From the NCBI GenBank assembly GCA_965263165.1, contig OZ253584.1, positions 1,178,001 to 1,242,000 on the forward strand: a stretch of 64,000 nt of DNA. Direction: 5' to 3'. The notes under the pieces were generated by a model, which saw only the letters and a list, made by a program, of their open reading frames with translations, had not been told where the DNA came from and did no database searches. Source of the DNA: SAR202-VII-2 sp965263165 (GTDB lineage Bacteria > Chloroflexota > Dehalococcoidia > Lucifugimonadales > SAR202-VII-2). A program made the position numbers and the translations under genes. Numbering within the stretch: the first letter of the stretch is position 1; the number at the start of each line of letters is the position of its first letter. Shown piece by piece: positions 16,259 through 23,790 of this stretch.

Positions 16259-17392
16259 CCATTGATCTAAGTGAGTTGGGCCTGTGTCAGTCGTGAACGG
16301 CACCAGGGTTCCCGCTTGTGCGTAGACCGCGAGTGCTTGGGCAATCAAGTTGTGGGCCGAATCTAAACGATGGCTAACCGTGCCACCTGAGAGCGACCGC
16401 AATATATCAGCCAGCACAAGCCAGTGTTGGAGCGCGGCATCCTCGGCTGGCCATAAGACGTTCTCTGGGTTGGTATTCCCATTGAATCGGGCGTCGAACG
16501 GCGTAGCAGAGAGCACATCGGCCACGCGACCCCCATTGTAAATTCCATCGAGCTCGGTCATGTAGATGCTGTTTAGCAGCGGCGAGGACGAATAGCGAGG
16601 TCGTGGCTGCCTACCCCCAGGCACTGGTTGGAATCGGCGCCAGTTGAACTGGCGCAAGCTGGCAAACCAACCGGCTCCAGTCGCAGTGACACCTACGGCA
16701 TGCAATAACAGCGTGACCACATCGGTGTATCCAACCAAGAGGCGGTATTGGTTCAACTCCGCAAGCGAATAGCAGACGCGTAGCAGCGAGGCAAGCACCT
16801 CCGGTTCGTAGTGCTGGCGGTAAGTTTCTGACGTGCGCCGGACAATCAAATAGAAGCCGGCGACATCCAACTGAGTGAGGCTATCTAACCAGTCGTCCAC
16901 TGGTACCCGCTGCAGTAGCGCATCCTCCCCGACCGCAAGGCTTATCAACAATGGCTTATTACCATTGTGCTGAGCAACGGTCTCCTGTGCGAGCATCATG
17001 GCGATCTGAGCCCACTGGCTACTGAGGTCATCAACCATCACAGTGGGGGACACGACTGCTGAAACGTCCAGTCCATTCTGCCAATTCAGAGCAGCACTCA
17101 CGAAAGTTCGTATTTCTGCCGGACTAAAGGTGCTCGGCGTTAAGTGCTGCCTGTAGTGATCGTAGTACAGAAGCTTGCCGTCGCGGACTGGCCAAATGGT
17201 TCCGGCGTAGAGTTGGGGGTCTACTAGCCGTTCAGAGTGTGGGAAGTTAGCTTGAGTCGCCGACAGGAATGAAGCAAGGTTATCTGGCAACTCGTCTCGA
17301 GGGCTCATGATTACGCCTTGAATGGAGTGGTTCGCAATTCCTTGCTCGATCTTATTCGTCTTACCCCAACCATGCTGTGCTAGAATCGTCAT
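16217..17392 (-). CDS. Unknown protein with TIM-barrel-like pattern, paired with kinase
   Basis: Product of 391 residues, not recognised. Successive strand-like segments occur at IQGVIMSPRD (24-33), VSAVVSPTVMVDD (110-122), KPLLISLAVGED (146-157), VAGFYLIVRR (177-186) and YRLLVGYTDVVTLLL (216-230). They alternate with helical stretches and end in a Gly/Ala turn (VTATGAGWFASLRQF), suggesting a beta/alpha barrel. There is no signal peptide or membrane helix. Its start overlaps the kinase stop (ATGA), so the two are translationally coupled and probably work together. GC content looks lower than in the rest of the window. Barrel assignment is my inference from the pattern alone. Confidence 0.6.
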   Translation of the reverse strand: MTILAQHGWGKTNKIEQGIANHSIQGVIMSPRDELPDNLASFLSATQANFPHSERLVDPQLYAGTIWPVRDGKLLYYDHYRQHLTPSTFSPAEIRTFVSAALNWQNGLDVSAVVSPTVMVDDLSSQWAQIAMMLAQETVAQHNGNKPLLISLAVGEDALLQRVPVDDWLDSLTQLDVAGFYLIVRRTSETYRQHYEPEVLASLLRVCYSLAELNQYRLLVGYTDVVTLLLHAVGVTATGAGWFASLRQFNWRRFQPVPGGRQPRPRYSSSPLLNSIYMTELDGIYNGGRVADVLSATPFDARFNGNTNPENVLWPAEDAALQHWLVLADILRSLSGGTVSHRLDSAHNLIAQALAVYAQAGTLVPFTTDTGPTHLDQWLDALNRFRSNAAV

Positions 17393-18414
17393 ATCTTGAC
17401 TCCTAACCTGACTGCCACTTCCTCAATAGCTGCCTTCGCATGGTCACACCTTCGATACCTGAGGTGCGGCGCCTTGCCGAGCAACCTTGCAATAAAGGCG
17501 CTCAGGTCGAGTGGGAAACCTTCGATCCTTTCGGCTACCGGCGGAGGCGTTATCGTGAGGATTCCGGCCAGTGTCTGAGATAGACTTGTGCCATCTGCCT
17601 TGAATGGGTGTTCAGATACAGCAGCTTCGTACAGCACAACCCCTATTGCGAATAGGTCAGACCTGAAATCTAAGGCTCGTTTTCGAGAGGGGTCCATCTG
17701 CTCTGGGGAAAGATAGGCCATGGTCCCAACCGGAACTGGCACCATGGTCAGCGAAGGTCCGTGCAAGTCAAATGCGACTCCAGTATCAAGTAGCACAAAC
17801 CTTGAACTATCAACGGCCCACATCACATTAGCGGGTTTTATATCGCGATGAACCAGCCCCCGACCAGACAGCCAACATGTAGCCTGTACAAGGTCAATAC
17901 CCAATTGAGCGACTTGGACTGGCGAAAGCCTAGCCTCGCGAATCATCTCTTGTAGGTTTTTGCCTTCGACCCATTCTTCAGTAAAACAAAGCCAACGCGC
18001 GGCGGCCACCTCGACCATGAAAAGGCCCAATGGACCACGCCTCGCGAGAACTGGCACATCAACCTGGTCCAAGATGGCTACCTCGCGCTGAGCCCTCCCG
18101 ACCACCGCACGTATATCGAGGTCATCTTCCTCCGAAGTTACTTTCTCAGGAGCTACGGCAATCAGCTTCAGTGCGATGGTTTGTCCTTTAAGCAAGGCCT
18201 TATAGACCGCCTTCTGCCCGCCTTTCTGGACAAGTTCAGCGGCATCAATATCAGCAATGCAGGCCGCAAGCATTTCTCCTGTCGGGTAATCCACCATTTC
18301 TGCCCTTTTATGAAGATTCCACGCCTTGTCTTTGAAGAACCACTTGCCCCAACCACCAATGGAAGCCGAAGCTCGGCTGCGGTTTAATGAGACATCGCGC
18401 ACCGTAACACTCAC
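17389..18414 (-). CDS. Cytosolic Ser/Thr protein kinase (Hanks type)
   Basis: Product of 341 residues. Gly-rich region VQKGGQKAVYKA (62-73), ATP-binding K83 (IALKLI), catalytic loop HRDIKPANV (189-197; D191, K193, N196), DTG in place of DFG (210-212), and SPEQ (236-239) in place of APE. It ends shortly after the kinase domain, with no membrane helix or PASTA repeats, so it is not a PknB-type envelope receptor. The metal-binding Asp210 is kept, so activity is plausible. The GTG start at 18414 lacks a clear Shine-Dalgarno, and the CDS could begin a little downstream. It is the first gene of a two-gene unit with the TIM-barrel-like protein, a plausible substrate or effector. Confidence 0.85.
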   Translation of the reverse strand: MSVTVRDVSLNRSRASASIGGWGKWFFKDKAWNLHKRAEMVDYPTGEMLAACIADIDAAELVQKGGQKAVYKALLKGQTIALKLIAVAPEKVTSEEDDLDIRAVVGRAQREVAILDQVDVPVLARRGPLGLFMVEVAAARWLCFTEEWVEGKNLQEMIREARLSPVQVAQLGIDLVQATCWLSGRGLVHRDIKPANVMWAVDSSRFVLLDTGVAFDLHGPSLTMVPVPVGTMAYLSPEQMDPSRKRALDFRSDLFAIGVVLYEAAVSEHPFKADGTSLSQTLAGILTITPPPVAERIEGFPLDLSAFIARLLGKAPHLRYRRCDHAKAAIEEVAVRLGVKI

Positions 18415-18640
18415 TAGTGTACATCAACCGCGGACGACTCTGCTGTCAGGCTGTTTACTATTGGCCGATGTGCGAATGCCCGCACCTGATATTATCGATC
18501 TGTCATTTCTGCGAAAACAAGTCCCGCCCCCATACCCTCGGTTGCCCTGGAGGTTGCGTGAGCAGCATTCGCAACGCCGTCGCCACGATCGACGGGCCAG
18601 CCCCCGCCCCCGGCGACGCCCAGCAGGGAAACCCTCTACC

Positions 18641-18670
18641 CCAGCCTTCCCCAGGTACGGGGCAGGGACT
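18641..18670. repeat. Dispersed GC palindrome, copy near 18.65 kb
   Basis: CCAGCCTTCCCCAGG then TACGGGGCAGGGACT matches the intergenic palindrome family. It lies in the 328-bp gap between the kinase gene and bicupin 1; nothing else in that gap is supported. Confidence 0.65.
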
Positions 18671-18742
18671 AGAGGAGTGCTTGCGCTTGCGCGCCGGGGG
18701 CGGGGGGGGTGACAATGGTTGCAGCCAAGTTGAGGAGTGGTT

Positions 18743-19945
18743 ATGGCAACCTCCCACGGGACCCATTGGACCGAACCCACCGGCGACGCCAAGGCCGGGT
18801 TCGGCAGGTGGCAGCGGCCGGCAAGCCCCTACGACCGCTTCATGGAGGAAGAGGGGATACCCGTACACCGGGCCATCGGCGTGCACCGGGTGCAGGACCT
18901 TCCCCTGAAGCCCTGGAAGCGGACGGGAGGCAACGGGACCTACATCCAACTCTACGGAACGGAAGGCCTTTGGGGCATGTACGTCGTGGAGGTACCCGCC
19001 GCCGGCGCGCTGAACGTCGAGCGCCATCTCTACGAAGAGACCTTCCTCGTCGTCGAGGGACGCGGCTCCACCGAGGTGTGGCAGGACAAAGACCCATCCA
19101 AGAAGAGCGCCTTCGAGTGGAGCGCGGGGTCGTTGTTCTCGGTTCCCCTCAATTCATGGCATCGCATCATCAACGCGACGTCCAGCCCGGCCCTGCTGCT
19201 GGCGGGCACGACGGCCCCCAACGCCATGAACCTGTACATGAACAGGGACTTCGTCTTCAACACGCCCTACGACTTCACCGACCGCTACGACGCGGCGGCC
19301 GACTTCTACCGCCCCGCTGAGGACCTGGCGCCCGATCCGGTCCGCGGCCTCGCCATGCTTCGAACGAACATCATGCCGGACATCATCAACTGCGAGCTTC
19401 CGCTGGACAACCGCCGCTCCCCCGGGTATCGCCGGGTGGAGCCGCACATGGCGTCCAACAAGTTCTACCTGTGGATAGGCCAGCACGAAACGGGGCGCTA
19501 CTCGAAGGCCCACGCGCACGGCTCGGCGGCGGTGCTGATTTGCCTCAAGGGGAAGGGGTACACCTATACCTGGCCCGCGGAGTTGGGGACGCATCCGTGG
19601 GAGACAGGGAAGGCGGAAAGGGTGATGTGGCAGGACTACGAGCCGGTGGGCATGGTGAGCGCCGCGCCCATGAGCGGCGACTGGTTCCACCAGCACTTCG
19701 GCGTCAGCTCCCAACCCCTGCGGTTGACGGCCTGGTTCGGCCCGCACGCGCCCGGCCGCGAGGCCGGCCGTCCCGGAGAGGAAGCCATCGACAAGGGCGC
19801 CATTGACCTGCATGAAGGCGGGACCGCGATCCCCTACTGGGAAGAGGACCCCTATATCCGCACGGAGTTCGACGCCAAGCTGCAACAGGAGGGCGTCGGC
19901 TCTCGCATGGACGAATCGTTCTATCGCAGGCCGTCCGGAGCGTGA
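18743..19945 (+). CDS. Bicupin protein 1
   Basis: Product of 400 residues with two cupin barrels. In the first, the metal motif reads ERHLYEETFLVVEGRG, so the usual HxH is ExH. In the second, KAHAHGSAAVLICLKGKG keeps HxH, with a late His in WFHQHFG. It aligns along its length with the genes at 39960 and 56937. The family is probably a metal-dependent oxygenase or isomerase; the substrate cannot be read from sequence. The ATG at 18743 is chosen because GAGGAG ends 5 bases upstream. The EutA-like gene follows 90 bp downstream on the same strand. Confidence 0.75.
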   Translation: MATSHGTHWTEPTGDAKAGFGRWQRPASPYDRFMEEEGIPVHRAIGVHRVQDLPLKPWKRTGGNGTYIQLYGTEGLWGMYVVEVPAAGALNVERHLYEETFLVVEGRGSTEVWQDKDPSKKSAFEWSAGSLFSVPLNSWHRIINATSSPALLLAGTTAPNAMNLYMNRDFVFNTPYDFTDRYDAAADFYRPAEDLAPDPVRGLAMLRTNIMPDIINCELPLDNRRSPGYRRVEPHMASNKFYLWIGQHETGRYSKAHAHGSAAVLICLKGKGYTYTWPAELGTHPWETGKAERVMWQDYEPVGMVSAAPMSGDWFHQHFGVSSQPLRLTAWFGPHAPGREAGRPGEEAIDKGAIDLHEGGTAIPYWEEDPYIRTEFDAKLQQEGVGSRMDESFYRRPSGA

Positions 19946-20035
19946 GCGGGGCGGCGGACAACGGTTGTCCCTCCCGCGCCCATCCCAGCGTCTCTTCCCA
20001 TTAGTCTTTCCCAATTGGTCACCCCGGCCCGGCCC

Positions 20036-21502
20036 ATGATTTCCTCAGGCTTCTCCGGTTCCCAACGCCACCTGGTTGAAGAGGACAGCATTGTCCTGAC
20101 CAGCGTTGGCGTGGACATCGGCTCGTCCACGTCCCACCTAGCGTTCTCGCGCCTGGAACTGGAGCGCGCCGACGCCCGCTATGTTGTGGTGCGCCGCGAG
20201 ATTCTCCGGGAGTCGGAGATACTGCTGACGCCTTACGCGGCGGACTCCTCCATCGATGCCGAAGTGCTGGGACGTTTCGTTGATGCCCAATACGAGGCCG
20301 CCGGGCTGAGGCGGGAGGACATTGACACGGGCGCTCTGATCCTCACAGGCGTGGCGCTCGAAAGGCGCAACGCCAGGGCCATAGGGGATGTCTTCGCCCA
20401 GGAGGCGGGGCGGTTCGTGGCTGTAAGCGCCGGCGACGGGCTCGAGGCGACCCTGGCCGCATACGGTTCCGGAGCGGCGGCGGAGTCCCTGAAAGGCGGC
20501 GTGGGCCTCAACGTCGACATCGGCGGGGGGACGACCAAGGTGGCCGTCTGCATCGATGGACGGGTCGTGGAGGTGACCGCCCTTGACATCGGAGCGCGTC
20601 TCGTGGCGCTCGACGGCGAGGGCGTGGTTAAGAGGGTTGAGGATGCGGGGCGCCGTCTGGCGGAGGCCGCGGGCGTCATATTCGATGCCGGAGGTCGCCC
20701 TTCGGAGTCCGAGTTGCGAACAGTGACGTCGGTCATGGCGGACTGCGTGGCGGAGGTCGTCGCAGGGGGGGCGCTTTCGGAGAAGACGCTGGGGTGGCAC
20801 CGGCTGCCGCCCTTGACGCAGCAAGCGGCGCCGGACTGGGTGGTGTTCTCCGGGGGGGCGTCGGAGTACATCTACGGCCGGGAGCCGCGCGCTTTTGGGG
20901 ACCTTGGGCCAATGCTCGCCGAAGCGGTGTCACAACGAGTGAGGGCCTTGAATATCCCGGTGAAGACGCCGACGGCGGGCATCCGCGCCACGGTGATCGG
21001 AGCGTCTCAATACACAGTCCAAGTCAGCGGCAGCACCATTTTCGCGTCGCCGGAGGATGCGCTGCCGCTGCACAATATCCCGGTGGTCCGGCCTGAATTC
21101 GAGTGGGGCGACGACATCGGTCCGCACGGGGTGGCGCAGGCGGTGCGCAGAGCGCTGGCGGGGCTCGGCGGGGCGGGCGAGGCCGCGGCGGTGGCCGTTG
21201 GCGTTCGTTGGGAGGGTTCCGCAACCTACGCCAGATTGCAGGCGTTCTGCGCCGGCATCCTCGATGGGTTGGAACCGAGCTTGGCCGCCGGGAACCCCCT
21301 TATCCTCGTCGCCGTTGGCGACGTGGGTGGGCTGCTGGGCCTGCACCTGCGGGAGGAGATGGGGCTGACCAGCGCCGTCGTCTCCATTGACGGGGTGGAG
21401 CTGCGCGAGTTCGACTATATCGACATTGGGGAACTGATCCCGACTTCAGGCGCGGCGCCGGTGGTTATCAAGTCGCTGGTGTTCCCCACGCGCCAAGAAT
21501 AG
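20036..21502 (+). CDS. EutA-like reactivating-factor homologue
   Basis: Product of 488 residues from the ATG at 20036. Actin-like ATPase signatures include VGVDIGSSTSHLAFSRLELE near the N-terminus and NVDIGGGTTKVAV near residue 160. The overall pattern matches the EutA family, which uses ATP to restore B12-dependent ethanolamine ammonia-lyase after cofactor damage. No eutB/eutC or microcompartment gene is in the window, so the client enzyme may be elsewhere or the family may be repurposed. An upstream TTG at 20015 is possible; no good ribosome-binding site favours either. Confidence 0.75.
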   Translation: MISSGFSGSQRHLVEEDSIVLTSVGVDIGSSTSHLAFSRLELERADARYVVVRREILRESEILLTPYAADSSIDAEVLGRFVDAQYEAAGLRREDIDTGALILTGVALERRNARAIGDVFAQEAGRFVAVSAGDGLEATLAAYGSGAAAESLKGGVGLNVDIGGGTTKVAVCIDGRVVEVTALDIGARLVALDGEGVVKRVEDAGRRLAEAAGVIFDAGGRPSESELRTVTSVMADCVAEVVAGGALSEKTLGWHRLPPLTQQAAPDWVVFSGGASEYIYGREPRAFGDLGPMLAEAVSQRVRALNIPVKTPTAGIRATVIGASQYTVQVSGSTIFASPEDALPLHNIPVVRPEFEWGDDIGPHGVAQAVRRALAGLGGAGEAAAVAVGVRWEGSATYARLQAFCAGILDGLEPSLAAGNPLILVAVGDVGGLLGLHLREEMGLTSAVVSIDGVELREFDYIDIGELIPTSGAAPVVIKSLVFPTRQE

Positions 21503-21556
21503 TGCCACCAGGGGTTGCTGGGCGGCCGCTATCGTAGGCTGGGGGAACCCCCTTCC

Positions 21557-21590
21557 TAACCTGCCCCCGACTACGGGGGGCAGGGACAAA
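21557..21590. repeat. Dispersed GC palindrome between convergent genes
   Basis: TAACCTGCCCCCGACTACG then GGGGGCAGGGACA. The stem is CTGCCCCC/GGGGGCAG. It lies between the convergent eutA-like and EF-G-like genes, where it could double as a bidirectional terminator. Confidence 0.7.
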
Positions 21591-21611
21591 GAGAGGGACG
21601 GTGGCGCCGGG

Positions 21612-23660
21612 CTACGCCTTGGCCGCCTCCCGTTCCTTCTTGGCTTCCTCCACGATGCGTTGCTGGGCCTGGGCGGGCACCGGCTCGTAGCTGCTGAACG
21701 CGACGGTGAAGTAGCCGCGTCCCTGGGTTAGGGCCCGGAGCTCTGCGGCGTAGCGTCGCATCTCCGATTGGGGCACGGTGGCCTCCACCTCAGTGAAGCC
21801 GTCGCTGGGAGTCATGCCGGCAATGTGGGCCCGCTTCGAGTTGAGGTCGCCCACGACTTCGCCGGTGAAGGCGTCCGGAACGGTGATGGTGGCCATGAGG
21901 ACAGGCTCGAGGAGGGTGGGTTGGGCCTTGGCCATTCCCTGCTTCAGAGCCATGCCGCCGGCGATCTCGAAGGACATGCCCGATGAGTCCACGGAGTGGT
22001 AGGAGCCGTCGTAGAGAGTGACCTTGAGGTCAACGATGGGGAAACCGGCTAGGACTCCTTCGTGAAGGGACTTGGAGACGCCCTTCTCCACGGCGGGGAT
22101 GTACTCCTTGGGGACGGTCCCGCCGGTGACCTTGTTGCTGAATTCGAACCCGGATCCGCTGGGCAGGGGCTCGAGGGTGATCATGACGTGGCCGTACTGG
22201 CCGTGGCCACCGCTTTGCTTCTTGTGCTTGTACTCGGTGTTCGTCTTGGCGGCGATGGTCTCCTTGTACGGCACCTTGGGCAGAGCGATTTCGGGGTCGA
22301 TGCCGAACTTGCGCTTCATCTTTTCCGTGGTTACGTCGATGTGGACATCGCCCATCCCCTCCAGGACGGTTTCGGCAGTGTCGGGGTCGCGATGGACCCG
22401 GAGGCTGGGGTCCTCTTCCACCAACCTGGCCAGCGACGATGACATCTTGTCGAGGTCGCCCTTTGACTTGGGATGCACGGCGACGGAGTGCGTGGGGCTG
22501 GGGAAAAGGATAGGGGCCATGGTGTAGGGCTTGTCCCTGTGCCCCAACGTGTCTCCCGTGGTTGTGGCTGTGAGCTTGGGGACGGCGCCAAGGTCGCCGG
22601 CGCCGATGGCGTCGACGGTTTCCTGGGTCTTGCCGCGGGGAACGAACACCTGGCCGATACGCTCGGACTGTTCCTTGTCTGCGTTCCAGACCTCGCCGTT
22701 GCTCTTGAACACGCCGCTGAAGACCTTGAAGTAGGACAGCTTACCCACGAAGGGGTCGGCGGTGGTTTTGAAGATCTGGGCCACCAATGGGCCGTCCTCA
22801 GAGACCTGAAGAGATTCGGCGCTGCCGTTTGTTTGGACGTCGCTGGGAGGCATGTCCGCAGGGGAGGGGAGGAGGTCGACGATGGCGTCCAGCAGTTCAT
22901 TGATGCCGATGTCCAAGGTGGCCGCTCCGGCAAGGACGGGAACAACGCTCCCGGAGAGGACCGCTTGCTTGAGGCCGCGCGTCAGGTCTTCCTGGCTGAG
23001 GACGCCCTCTTCGAGGTATTTGTCGGCGAGCTCATCGTCGGCCTCGGCGACGGCCTCCATCAGCTTGTCCAGGAGATCGCCGGCCTGGTCCTCCAGGCCG
23101 GCGGGGAAGCCGGCGGGGTCAAGCAGGCTGACGACGCCCTCGAAGCTGGTGTGGGCGCCGATGGGGAGCTGGATGGCGACGCATTGCCTGCCCAAACGCT
23201 CTTGGACCGACGCCAGGCATTGGTGGAAGTCGGCGTTTTCCCTGTCCATGCGGTTGATGTAGACGATGCGGGGCAGGTTGCGCTCGTTGATCAATTTCCA
23301 GATGAGTTCCGTTCCAACCTCGACGCCCACCGGAGCGGAGATTGGCAGGACGGCGGCGTCGGCGGCTCTGAGGGCTGAGTACACCTCGCCGATGAACTCG
23401 ATGTAGCCGGGGGTGTCGAAGATGTTGATCTTGTGCCCGCGGTGCTCGCAGGGCACGAGGACCGCCTGGGTGGAGCTCTGGCGCTTGACCTCTTCGGGTT
23501 CGAAGTCGGAGGCGGTGTTGCCTTCTTCGACCTTGCCGAGCCGGGTGGTGGCGCCGGTGTTGAACAGCATAGCCTCGGCCAGCGAGGTCTTGCCGGTCCC
23601 GCCATGAGAGACCAGGGCCACGTTCCTGAGCTTATCCACGGCAACCTTCTGCATGAGCAT
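21612..23660 (-). CDS. EF-G-like translational GTPase
   Basis: Product of 682 residues. The G1 motif is SHGGTGKTSL (canonical EF-G has AHxDAGKT), G3 is IFDTPGYIEF and G4-like is YINRMDRENADF. Domains II-V follow, including the KSGGHGQYGHV region of domain IV. The altered G1 and the YINRMD motif place it with the EF-G-like/EF-G2 group rather than the main elongation factor, and its role in translation is uncertain. ATG at 23660 or 23654 is possible: a GGGGG run is adjacent to the first but well placed for the second. It converges with the eutA-like gene. Confidence 0.85.
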   Translation of the reverse strand: MLMQKVAVDKLRNVALVSHGGTGKTSLAEAMLFNTGATTRLGKVEEGNTASDFEPEEVKRQSSTQAVLVPCEHRGHKINIFDTPGYIEFIGEVYSALRAADAAVLPISAPVGVEVGTELIWKLINERNLPRIVYINRMDRENADFHQCLASVQERLGRQCVAIQLPIGAHTSFEGVVSLLDPAGFPAGLEDQAGDLLDKLMEAVAEADDELADKYLEEGVLSQEDLTRGLKQAVLSGSVVPVLAGAATLDIGINELLDAIVDLLPSPADMPPSDVQTNGSAESLQVSEDGPLVAQIFKTTADPFVGKLSYFKVFSGVFKSNGEVWNADKEQSERIGQVFVPRGKTQETVDAIGAGDLGAVPKLTATTTGDTLGHRDKPYTMAPILFPSPTHSVAVHPKSKGDLDKMSSSLARLVEEDPSLRVHRDPDTAETVLEGMGDVHIDVTTEKMKRKFGIDPEIALPKVPYKETIAAKTNTEYKHKKQSGGHGQYGHVMITLEPLPSGSGFEFSNKVTGGTVPKEYIPAVEKGVSKSLHEGVLAGFPIVDLKVTLYDGSYHSVDSSGMSFEIAGGMALKQGMAKAQPTLLEPVLMATITVPDAFTGEVVGDLNSKRAHIAGMTPSDGFTEVEATVPQSEMRRYAAELRALTQGRGYFTVAFSSYEPVPAQAQQRIVEEAKKEREAAKA

Positions 23661-23733
23661 CCCCCTAGAAGCCGGTGATCTGGACGGCGGGGCGCTGCTA
23701 TGGCGCCAGGAGCGCCCCTTTTCGGCGGACTGT

Positions 23734-23790
23734 GGGCGCGCCGCGGCCAGGATAAGCCATTCTACGCATGGGTTTCAGCCTATGCAAACG
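23734..23790. repeat. 57-bp direct repeat, left copy
   Basis: Begins GGGCGCGCCGCGGCCAGG and ends TGCAAACG. It matches 30052-30108 with 6 mismatches and no indels, in the same orientation. It overlaps the last four codons of yhaN. With the right copy it brackets the yhaO-yhaN module. Confidence 0.9.
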
